Assembly: GCF_006715485.1 (NCBI RefSeq)
Contig: NZ_VFNH01000002.1
Location: 1 to 64,000, forward strand
Source: Herbaspirillum sp. SJZ107
Lineage (GTDB): Bacteria; Pseudomonadota; Gammaproteobacteria; Burkholderiales; Burkholderiaceae_D
Reading direction: 5' to 3'
DNA: 64,000 nucleotides
Below the pieces are notes generated by a model that saw nothing but the letters and a program-made list of their open reading frames with translations, ran no database searches and was not told the DNA's origin. How positions within the stretch are numbered: position 1 is the stretch's first letter; each line of letters begins with the position of its first letter. Shown here in pieces: positions 55,443-64,000 of this stretch. The translations under genes were made by a program, and so were the position numbers.

Positions 55443-57515
55443 TCAAACCTTGAGGAACTCCTCGCGCCCCCCAAGCCACCTTTGCAGGTGCGCATCCACG
55501 ATCGCCTCCGCCTCCGGCGTCCCCGCATCCAGCAGCCACTGCGCCACGTCGCGCGCCTGTTCCACGATCCACTGGTCGGTTTCCAGGTTGGCAAAGCGCA
55601 GCATCGCCTCGCCCGACTGGCGCGCGCCCAGGAATTCGCCGGGGCCGCGGATTTCCAGGTCGCGCCGTGCGATCTCGAAACCGTCGGTGGTCTCGCGCAT
55701 CGTCATCAGGCGCTGCTTGGCCACGTGGCCGAGCGGGCTCTGATACAGCAGCAGACACACGCTGGCCGCCGAGCCGCGTCCGACGCGCCCGCGCAGCTGG
55801 TGCAGCTGCGACAGGCCGAAGCGCTCGGCGTGCTCGATCACCATCAATGACGCGTTCGGCACGTCGACGCCGACCTCGATCACGGTAGTCGCCACCAGCA
55901 CGTGCACATGGCCGGCGGAGAAGGCATCCATGATCACCTGCTTCTCGGCCGGCTTCATGCGCCCGTGCACCAGGCCGACCACGAGGTCGGGCAGGGAAGC
56001 GGCCAGGGTCTCGAAGGTGTCGGTGGCGGTCTGCAGCTGCAGCGCTTCCGATTCTTCGATCAGCGGACAGACCCAGTACACCTGCCGTCCCTCGAGCGCG
56101 GCCGCGTGCACGCGTTCGATCACTTCATCGCGCCGGTTCTGGTCGATTGCGCGCGTGACGATCGGCGTGCGGCCCGGCGGCAGCTCGTCGATGACCGACA
56201 CTTCGAGGTCGGCGTAATAGGTCATTGCCAGCGTGCGCGGGATCGGCGTAGCCGACATCATCAATTGGTGCGGCACCAGGCCGTCGCTGCCTTTATTGCG
56301 CAAGGTCAGGCGCTGGCCGACGCCGAAGCGGTGCTGCTCATCGACCAGCACCAGGCCCAGCTTCGCGAACTGCACCGAGTCTTGAATGAGTGCGTGGGTG
56401 CCGATCACCAGGTTGGCGGCGCCGGTTTCGGCCATCTCGCTGGCTGCCTGCTTTTCCTTTTTCTTGAGGCTGCCGGTGAGCCAGGCGACTTTTACGCCAA
56501 GCGGTTCCATCCAGGCCGCGATCTTGCGGAAGTGCTGTTCGGCCAGGATTTCGGTCGGCGCCATCAGCGCGGCCTGGTAGCCGCTGTCGATGGCCTGGGC
56601 CGCTGCCAGCGCGGCGACCACGGTCTTGCCGCTGCCGACGTCGCCCTGCAGCAGGCGCTGCATCGGGTAACCCTCGCGCAGGTCGGCGCTGATTTCCTTG
56701 ACCACGCGCGCCTGGGCATTCGTCAGCTTGAACGGCAGGGTTTCCAGGAAAGCCTTCGAGAGTGCGCCCACCGTGCGCAGGTGCGGCGCGCCCTTTTCGC
56801 GGCGGGCCTGCTGCGCGCGCTTCAACGACAGCTGCTGGGCCAGCAGCTCGTCGAATTTCACGCGGGTCCAGGCCGGATGGCTGCGCTCGATCAGTGCATG
56901 GGTGTCGACGTCGGCCGGCGGGTAGTGCAGCAGGCGCACCGCCGGCTGGAATTCGGCCAGGTTGAGGCGCGTGCGCACCGACGGCGGCACCGTGTCCTGC
57001 CATTCGACCCGCTTCATCGCATCGTTGATCGCGCGCCGCAGGATGGTCTGCGACAGGCCTTCGCCGGCCGGGTACACCGGCGTCAGCGAAGTCGGCAGCG
57101 GCGCGCCTTCGTTGACGATTTTATACACCGGGTGCACCATCTCGGCACCGAAGAAGCCGTGGCGCACTTCGGCGCGGGCGCGCACGCGCGTGCCTTCGGC
57201 CAGCTGCTTGACCTGGCTGCCGTAGAAATTCATGAAGCGCAGCTGGATGTCCGAGGTCTCGTCGGCGATCGATACCAGCAGCTGCTTCCTCGGCTTGTAG
57301 CTGATTTCATTCTTGATCACCACACCTTCGACCTGCGACACGTGGCCGCCGCGCAGGCAGGCTTCGCGGATCGGGACGATCTCGGTCTCGTCTTCGTAGC
57401 GCATCGGCAGGTGCAGGACCAGGTCCATGTCGGTGCGCAGGCCGAGCTTGGCGAGCTTGGCTTCGATGTTTTTCGCTGCCGGTGTCGGTGCGGCTTTGGC
57501 TTTGGTGGCGGGCAT
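55443..57515 (-). CDS. recG: ATP-dependent DNA helicase RecG
   Basis: 690-residue helicase that remodels stalled forks and Holliday junctions. An N-terminal OB-fold wedge domain (GHVSQVEGVVIKNEISYKPRKQLLVSI) is followed by helicase lobe 1 with Walker A LLQGDVGSGKTVVAAL near residue 295 and DEQH box VLVDEQHRFGV near 391, then lobe 2 with VATTVIEVGVDVPNAS and LHQLRGRVGRG, and the TRG-type C-terminal FEIARRDLEIRGPGEFLGARQSG. Complete. It is divergent from queA. Confidence 0.96.
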   Translation of the reverse strand: MPATKAKAAPTPAAKNIEAKLAKLGLRTDMDLVLHLPMRYEDETEIVPIREACLRGGHVSQVEGVVIKNEISYKPRKQLLVSIADETSDIQLRFMNFYGSQVKQLAEGTRVRARAEVRHGFFGAEMVHPVYKIVNEGAPLPTSLTPVYPAGEGLSQTILRRAINDAMKRVEWQDTVPPSVRTRLNLAEFQPAVRLLHYPPADVDTHALIERSHPAWTRVKFDELLAQQLSLKRAQQARREKGAPHLRTVGALSKAFLETLPFKLTNAQARVVKEISADLREGYPMQRLLQGDVGSGKTVVAALAAAQAIDSGYQAALMAPTEILAEQHFRKIAAWMEPLGVKVAWLTGSLKKKEKQAASEMAETGAANLVIGTHALIQDSVQFAKLGLVLVDEQHRFGVGQRLTLRNKGSDGLVPHQLMMSATPIPRTLAMTYYADLEVSVIDELPPGRTPIVTRAIDQNRRDEVIERVHAAALEGRQVYWVCPLIEESEALQLQTATDTFETLAASLPDLVVGLVHGRMKPAEKQVIMDAFSAGHVHVLVATTVIEVGVDVPNASLMVIEHAERFGLSQLHQLRGRVGRGSAASVCLLLYQSPLGHVAKQRLMTMRETTDGFEIARRDLEIRGPGEFLGARQSGEAMLRFANLETDQWIVEQARDVAQWLLDAGTPEAEAIVDAHLQRWLGGREEFLKV

Positions 57516-57618
57516 AAAAGGCTTGTTGATGCATGTCGGCGGCCCTCCGGCCGGAAATCAGGGGTAAAATAGAAGGTTCGCCGTACACGCTTGAGCCTCT
57601 ATTGTAAAGGGGGCAGCG

Positions 57619-59821
<2,203 letters not shown>

Positions 59822-59891
59822 ATTTTTGCAATCTCTTGCAATCAGGCATGTCATTACTACATGATGGTAATGGCCCGCGCCGAACCACGGG

Positions 59892-59900
59892 TGCTAGAAT
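59892..59900 (+). promoter_or_regulatory. Extended -10 promoter of yajC
   Basis: TGCTAGAAT is an extended -10 box (TGnTAGAAT), 45 bases before the yajC start. No -35 match, as is common with extended -10 promoters. Confidence 0.5.
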
Positions 59901-59944
59901 ACAGCGCTTAATTTTTACCTTTTATACTTAGAATCGGAGTCTTT

Positions 59945-60280
59945 GTGTTCATTTCCAACGCTTACGCGCAAACCGCTGGTGCCGCCGCCGATCCGGGCAT
60001 CATGGGCACCCTGGGCATGTACGGCCCGTTCGTCATCCTGTTCGTGCTCATGTATTTCCTGATGATCCGCCCGCAACAGAAGCGCCAGAAAGAACTGCGC
60101 ACGATGATGGATGCGTTGGCTAAGAACGACGAAGTCATCACCGTCGGTGGCGTCCTCGGCCGCGTGACCAAGGTCAGCGAAGGCTATGTGACCATCGAAG
60201 TCGCTCCCGGTACCGAAATGGTGGTGCAGAAGAGCGCCGTCACCGCGCTGCTGCCGAAGGGCACCCTGAAGTCGCTGTAA
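59945..60280 (+). CDS. yajC: Sec translocon accessory subunit YajC
   Basis: 111-residue single-span inner-membrane protein associated with SecDF. MYGPFVILFVLMYFLMIRPQQKRQKE is the membrane helix and RPQQKR cytoplasmic anchor; VGGVLGRVTKVSEGYVTIEVAPGTE is the family domain. The start is GTG at 59945, with GGAG nine bases upstream; no in-frame ATG gives the normal N-terminus. secD follows 58 bases later. Confidence 0.95.
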   Translation: MFISNAYAQTAGAAADPGIMGTLGMYGPFVILFVLMYFLMIRPQQKRQKELRTMMDALAKNDEVITVGGVLGRVTKVSEGYVTIEVAPGTEMVVQKSAVTALLPKGTLKSL

Positions 60281-60338
60281 GCCGGCCGCGCCGGTCGACG
60301 ATCGAGCGCACCTGCCCATTCTTGAACGCTGGAACATC

Positions 60339-62255
60339 ATGAATCGCTATCCCCTCTGGAAATACATACTGATCCTGGTGGCAGTACTGCTGGGCTTGTT
60401 GTACACCTCGCCCAACTACTTCGTCGACTCGCCGGCACTGCAGATCACCACCGGCAAGGCCACCGTCCGGGTCAACAGCGACACCGTCACCCAGGTGGCC
60501 GAGACGCTCAAGCGCGACGGCGTGCCTGCCGAACAGGTCAGCCTGGAAGGCGCCGGCGACACCAGCGCGGTGCTGGCCCGCTTCAACAGCACCGACGCCC
60601 AGTTCAAGGCCAAGCTGGCGCTCGAGCGTGACCTCAACCGCGACCAGGCCGACCCCGACTACACCGTGACCGTCAACCTGGTCAAGAACACCCCGGTCTG
60701 GATGCAGAAGCTGGGCGCCAAGGCCATGAACCTCGGCCTCGACCTGCGCGGCGGCGTGCACTTCCTGCTGCAGGTGGATGGCAAGGCGGTCCAGGAAACC
60801 CGCATCAAGGGTATCCAGGCCGCGGCCCGTTCCCAGCTGCGCGACCAGAACGTGCGCCACGCCGGCATCGACCGTGTCGGCAACAACATCGAGATCAAGT
60901 TCCGCGACGCCGATACCCGCGCCAAGGCGCGCAGCGTGCTGGCCAACCAGAACAGCGACCTGATGTTCACCGAAGCCGCCGATGGCACCGACCTGAAACT
61001 GCTCGTCACCATGAAGCCGGACGCGCTGCAGCGCGTGGTGGAAGAGGGCGTCAAGCAGAACATCTCGACCCTGTCCAAGCGTATCAACGAGCTGGGCGTG
61101 TCCGAGCCGGTGATCCAGCAGCAGGGCAAGGACCGTATCATCGTGCAGTTGCCGGGCGTGCAGGACGTGGCCCATGCGAAGGACATCATCGGCCGCACCG
61201 CGACCCTGGAATTCCGCATGGTCGACGATTCGATCACCCCGGGTACCGAACTTTCCGCTGCGATTCCGCTGAATTCGGAGCTGTTCAAGGACGGCCCGGC
61301 CGCACCGGTCGTGGTCTACAAGGATGTGGTGCTGACCGGCGACTACATCGCCAGCGCCAGCGCCAGCTTCGACGAAAACCAGCGTCCCGCCATCAGCATC
61401 GACCTGAACGGCGACGGCGGCCGCAAGATGCGCGAAGCGACCCGCCCGCGCGTCGGCAAGCGCATGGCCGTGCTGCTGAAGGAAAAGAACAAGTACATCG
61501 TGCTGCAGGCACCGAACATCCAGGAAGAACTGGGTTCGCGCTTCCGCATCACCGGCCTGGAATCGCCGCAGAAGGCGGCCGAGACCGCGCTGCTGCTGCG
61601 CGCCGGCGCCATGGCGGCACCGACGGAATTCGTCGAGGAACGCGTGGTCGGCCCGCAGCTGGGTGCCGAGAACATCTCCAAGGGCCTGCATTCGACCCTG
61701 TGGGGCTTTGTCGCCATCGCGATCTTCATGATCATCTACTACCAGCTGTTCGGTTTCTTCAGCGTGATCGCGCTGGCCTGCAACCTGCTGTTCCTGCTGG
61801 CCCTGCTGTCGATGCTGCAGGCAACCCTGACCCTGCCAGGTATCGCGGCAATCGCGCTGGCACTGGGTATGGCGATCGACGCCAACGTGCTGATCAACGA
61901 GCGTATCCGTGAAGAGCTGCGTGCGGGTAATACCCCGCAGGCGGCGATCGCGGCCGGCTTCGAGCACGCCTGGGCCACCATCCTGGACTCGAACGTCACC
62001 ACCCTGATCGTCGGCCTGGCACTGCTGGTGTTCGGCTCGGGCGCGGTGCGCGGCTTCGCGGTCGTGCACTGCCTGGGTATCCTGACCTCGATGTTCTCGG
62101 CAGTGTTCCTGTCGCGCGGCGTGGTCAACCTGTGGTACGGCCGCCGCGGCAAGAAACTGGGCAAGCTGGCGATCGGTACCGTATGGAACGCAGGCACCAC
62201 CGCCACCGCAGGGACTGGCACCAGCGCCGGCACCAAGCCGGCCGTGAAGAAATAA
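60339..62255 (+). CDS. secD: Protein translocase subunit SecD
   Basis: 638-residue inner-membrane protein that helps late steps of Sec export using the proton gradient. One N-terminal helix, a large periplasmic P1 domain (LGLDLRGGVHFLLQVD signature), then five helices with GMAIDANVLINERIREELRAG and NVTTLIVGLALLVFGSGAVRGFAVV. The C-terminus adds an Ala/Thr/Gly-rich tail ending PAVKK. secF starts 17 bases downstream. Confidence 0.96.
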   Translation: MNRYPLWKYILILVAVLLGLLYTSPNYFVDSPALQITTGKATVRVNSDTVTQVAETLKRDGVPAEQVSLEGAGDTSAVLARFNSTDAQFKAKLALERDLNRDQADPDYTVTVNLVKNTPVWMQKLGAKAMNLGLDLRGGVHFLLQVDGKAVQETRIKGIQAAARSQLRDQNVRHAGIDRVGNNIEIKFRDADTRAKARSVLANQNSDLMFTEAADGTDLKLLVTMKPDALQRVVEEGVKQNISTLSKRINELGVSEPVIQQQGKDRIIVQLPGVQDVAHAKDIIGRTATLEFRMVDDSITPGTELSAAIPLNSELFKDGPAAPVVVYKDVVLTGDYIASASASFDENQRPAISIDLNGDGGRKMREATRPRVGKRMAVLLKEKNKYIVLQAPNIQEELGSRFRITGLESPQKAAETALLLRAGAMAAPTEFVEERVVGPQLGAENISKGLHSTLWGFVAIAIFMIIYYQLFGFFSVIALACNLLFLLALLSMLQATLTLPGIAAIALALGMAIDANVLINERIREELRAGNTPQAAIAAGFEHAWATILDSNVTTLIVGLALLVFGSGAVRGFAVVHCLGILTSMFSAVFLSRGVVNLWYGRRGKKLGKLAIGTVWNAGTTATAGTGTSAGTKPAVKK

Positions 62256-62272
62256 GGTAAGCGAGAGCAATC

Positions 62273-63292
62273 ATGGAATTTTTCAAGATCAAGCGGGACA
62301 TCCCGTTCATGCGCCACGCGTTGATTTTCAACGTGATCTCGACGCTGACCTTCGTCGCGGCGGTGTTCTTCCTGCTGACCAAGAACCTGAACTACTCGGT
62401 CGAGTTCACCGGCGGCACCACGATGGAGCTGCGCTACAACCACGCGGCCAATCAGGACAAGATCCGCCACACCCTGGAACAGCTGCACTACGAGCCGGTG
62501 GTGACCAGCTTCGGCACCGCCAGCGATATCATGCTGCGCTTGCCGCCGGCCAAGAACAGCACCGGTGTGGCGCCATCGGCGACCGTGTTCAATGCCCTGT
62601 GCGCATCGGAAAGCGGCACCCCGAAGCAGATCCAGGAAACCACCGACAAGGGTGAGAACATCACCCGCACCAGCTGCGTCAACGCGGCCGGCGCGGAAGT
62701 CGTGAAACTGCAGCGCGTGGATTCGGTCGGTTCCCAGGTCGGCGACGAGCTGGCCCAGAACGGCCTGAACGCGCTGATCATGGTGGTGGTGGGCGTGATG
62801 ATCTATCTGGCCGTGCGCTTCGAGTGGAAGTTCGCGGTGGCGGCGATCATCGCCAACCTGCACGACGTGGTGATCATCCTCGGCTTCTTCGCCTTCTTTC
62901 AGTGGGAATTCTCGCTGACCGTGCTGGCGGCGATCCTGGCGGTGCTGGGCTATTCGGTCAACGAATCGGTCGTGATCTTCGACCGGATCCGCGAAACCTT
63001 CCGCAAGCAGCGCAAGATGAGCGTGACCGAGGTCATCGACCACGCGATCACCAGCACCATCTCGCGTACCATCATCACCCACGGCTGTACCGAGATGATG
63101 GTGCTGTCGATGCTGTTCTTCGGCGGCCAGGCACTGCACTTCTTCGCCGTCGCGCTGACCATCGGTATCCTGTTCGGTATCTACTCGTCGGTGTTCGTGG
63201 CGGCGGCCATCGCCATGTGGCTGGGCGTGAAGCGCGAAGACCTGATCAAGCCGGTCAAGGAACGCGACGAAACCGACGGCGCCGTCGTGTAA
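62273..63292 (+). CDS. secF: Protein translocase subunit SecF
   Basis: 339-residue partner of SecD. FFKIKRDIPFMRHALIFNVIS leads into helix 1; VEFTGGTTMELRYN is the P4 periplasmic signature; NESVVIFDRIRETFRKQRK and SRTIITHGCTEMMVLSMLFFGG are the conserved membrane and cytoplasmic motifs. A roughly 40-residue insertion (VAPSATVFNALCASESGTPKQ region) in the periplasmic part is longer than in E. coli but seen in betaproteobacteria as far as I recall. Ends the Sec unit; a strong terminator follows. Confidence 0.95.
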   Translation: MEFFKIKRDIPFMRHALIFNVISTLTFVAAVFFLLTKNLNYSVEFTGGTTMELRYNHAANQDKIRHTLEQLHYEPVVTSFGTASDIMLRLPPAKNSTGVAPSATVFNALCASESGTPKQIQETTDKGENITRTSCVNAAGAEVVKLQRVDSVGSQVGDELAQNGLNALIMVVVGVMIYLAVRFEWKFAVAAIIANLHDVVIILGFFAFFQWEFSLTVLAAILAVLGYSVNESVVIFDRIRETFRKQRKMSVTEVIDHAITSTISRTIITHGCTEMMVLSMLFFGGQALHFFAVALTIGILFGIYSSVFVAAAIAMWLGVKREDLIKPVKERDETDGAVV

Positions 63293-63320
63293 GCGACCGC
63301 TCCAGTTTCTGCCGAATGAA

Positions 63321-63346
63321 AACGCCACGCTTGCCGTGGCGTTTTT
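63321..63346 (+). terminator. Rho-independent terminator after secF
   Basis: AACGCCACG and CGTGGCGTT pair around CTTGC and lead into TTTTTT, 28 bases after the secF stop. Confidence 0.96.
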
Positions 63347-63369
63347 TATTGTTGCGCTGGTAGGGCAAG

Positions 63370-63413
63370 CTTTGTAAATGCCTGTCGGAAAAACTTACAA
63401 AGTATTCCGACAG
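63370..63413 (+). promoter_or_regulatory. Nested inverted repeats upstream of the sigma-54 promoter
   Basis: CTGTCGGAA (63382) and TTCCGACAG (63405) form a perfect 9-base inverted repeat; interleaved with it CTTTGTAA (63370) and TTACAAAG (63395) form an 8-base one. The pair sits about 55 bases before a -24/-12 promoter, where enhancer-binding proteins usually bind. A PrsR-type regulator of PEP-CTERM genes is a natural candidate, by inference. Confidence 0.65.
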
Positions 63414-63451
63414 CATATTTAGTCTATTGATTCCAAAAAGAATTTATTGTC

Positions 63452-63466
63452 GGCACATTTCTTGCA
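63452..63466 (+). promoter_or_regulatory. Sigma-54 (-24/-12) promoter
   Basis: GGCAC, five bases, TTGCA gives GG and GC exactly 12 bases apart, the RpoN consensus (TGGCACN5TTGCA) with only the first base changed. It lies 38 bases before the start codon of the last gene. Confidence 0.82.
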
Positions 63467-63503
63467 TCAATAAATTTTTCACTAAAACAACTAGGGATTC
63501 CTG

Positions 63504-64000
63504 ATGAAAAAGTTTTTGCAGGCAGCGTTTGCTGCAAGCCTTGGCCTGATCGCCTTGGCACCGGCACACGCCAGCTTGTACACCACGTCGTACGGCACCC
63601 AGCTGGACACGCTCAGCAACTGCGACGATTGCGCAAGCGACGCCTTGCGTTTTTCGGGCAGTGGCCAGTCGATCAACTTTTTCGGCAAAAGCTACAGTTC
63701 GCTGTACGTCGGCTCGAACGGATATGTCACCTTCGGGACGCCTCGTACGAACTTCACGCCGGCGCCCCTGGATACCCAGACCCTGTCTCCGATGATCGCT
63801 GCCTTGTACTCCGACCTGGATACACGGGGCGACGACGCATCCAACATCTATGTCAACGCGGCGACCGCGGGGGAGCTGGTCATCACCTGGGAAAAAGTCG
63901 GCATTTTCTCGGTCAACTATAACCAGCGCAATACCTTCCAGATCGTCGTGCGTTCCGACCAGTTCAGCGTCCCGGCCGGCAGCGGACAGATCGGTGTGTA
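63504..64000 (+). CDS. Secreted protein, NIDO/PEP-CTERM type, 3' end outside window
   Basis: The first 165 residues are visible. Signal peptide MKKFLQAAFAASLGLIALAPAHA is followed by LYTTSYGTQLDTLSNCDDCASDALRF, and SINFFGKSYSSLYVGSNGYVTFG then LSPMIAALYSDLDTRGDDASNIYVN, a pattern of nidogen-like (NIDO) domains found in many exosortase substrates. The PEP-CTERM tail itself would lie beyond the window, so the sorting class is inferred from this domain and the sigma-54 promoter. Two Cys in CDDC may bond. Probably surface-exposed or in the matrix. Confidence 0.75.
   Translation, partial: MKKFLQAAFAASLGLIALAPAHASLYTTSYGTQLDTLSNCDDCASDALRFSGSGQSINFFGKSYSSLYVGSNGYVTFGTPRTNFTPAPLDTQTLSPMIAALYSDLDTRGDDASNIYVNAATAGELVITWEKVGIFSVNYNQRNTFQIVVRSDQFSVPAGSGQIGV

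Noticed and set aside
60240..62270. 676-codon minus-strand open frame opposite secD
   Set aside because: Same shadow effect; SecD is certain on the plus strand.

Overview
The window reads as a chromosome piece from a high-GC betaproteobacterium, most likely an Oxalobacteraceae member of the Massilia/Duganella/Telluria type. This is inferred from gene content: a queA-tgt-yajC-secD-secF block, tandem fadD genes, a YciA-type thioesterase, a Kdo 3-hydroxylase, classical betaproteobacterial porins, a PEP-CTERM-style surface protein, and REP-like palindromes of the CGTCGYCCCTGCGAAGGCAGGG type. No species call can be made from sequence reading alone.

Layout. 0-0.2 kb: 3' end of a 5S rRNA (end of an rRNA operon) and its terminator. 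0.3-10.5 kb: mixed metabolic and envelope genes (penicillin-acylase-family lipoprotein, MdtD-like exporter, PagL lipid A deacylase, beta-hydroxyacid dehydrogenase, M20 amidohydrolase, molybdopterin oxidoreductase, HELAH lipoprotein peptidase). 10.6-19 kb: lipid and envelope functions (two fadD paralogues separated by a REP-like palindrome, PhoD phosphatase with a YciA thioesterase, Atm1-type ABC exporter followed by Kdo hydroxylase). 19.2-40 kb: a long accessory-looking block of aldehyde/xenobiotic redox enzymes (GH1-like hydrolase, OYE ene-reductase, PaoABC-type aldehyde oxidase, LLM flavin oxidoreductase, AcuI reductase, three zinc alcohol/formaldehyde dehydrogenases) mixed with small stress-type proteins (DUF5335, PRC-barrel, SRPBCC, one unknown) and two multi-PAS GGDEF-EAL c-di-GMP proteins. 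40-45.5 kb: a LysR regulator divergent from an aldolase-like/2-hydroxyacid dehydrogenase/MFS/porin cluster, which looks like an organic-acid uptake and catabolism unit. 45.5-54 kb: a lower-GC NYN-domain gene, periplasmic asparaginase, dicarboxylate symporter, an orphan polar-amino-acid ABC ATPase, an Ldh-family dehydrogenase, and a pyrC-DUF3025-Gfo/Idh/MocA-yggL run. 54-55.4 kb: two paralogous small secreted proteins with duplicated upstream sites. 55.4-63.3 kb: housekeeping genes recG, queA, tgt, yajC, secD, secF. 63.4-64 kb: a sigma-54 promoter with an upstream inverted repeat ahead of a secreted, partly captured protein of PEP-CTERM/exosortase type.

How the genes work together. QueA and Tgt both act in queuosine tRNA modification, and YajC-SecD-SecF form the Sec accessory complex; these lie in one conserved block. 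The 19-40 kb block plausibly handles reactive aldehydes and enoyl compounds, with c-di-GMP enzymes interleaved. PagL and KdoO both remodel lipid A/Kdo. The most notable regulatory signals are the sigma-54 promoter plus inverted repeat before the last gene, the shared GTAA-N6-GTAA direct repeats before the two small secreted proteins, and the REP-like palindromes at four intergenic sites. I found no CRISPR array, tRNA gene, insertion sequence or prophage.
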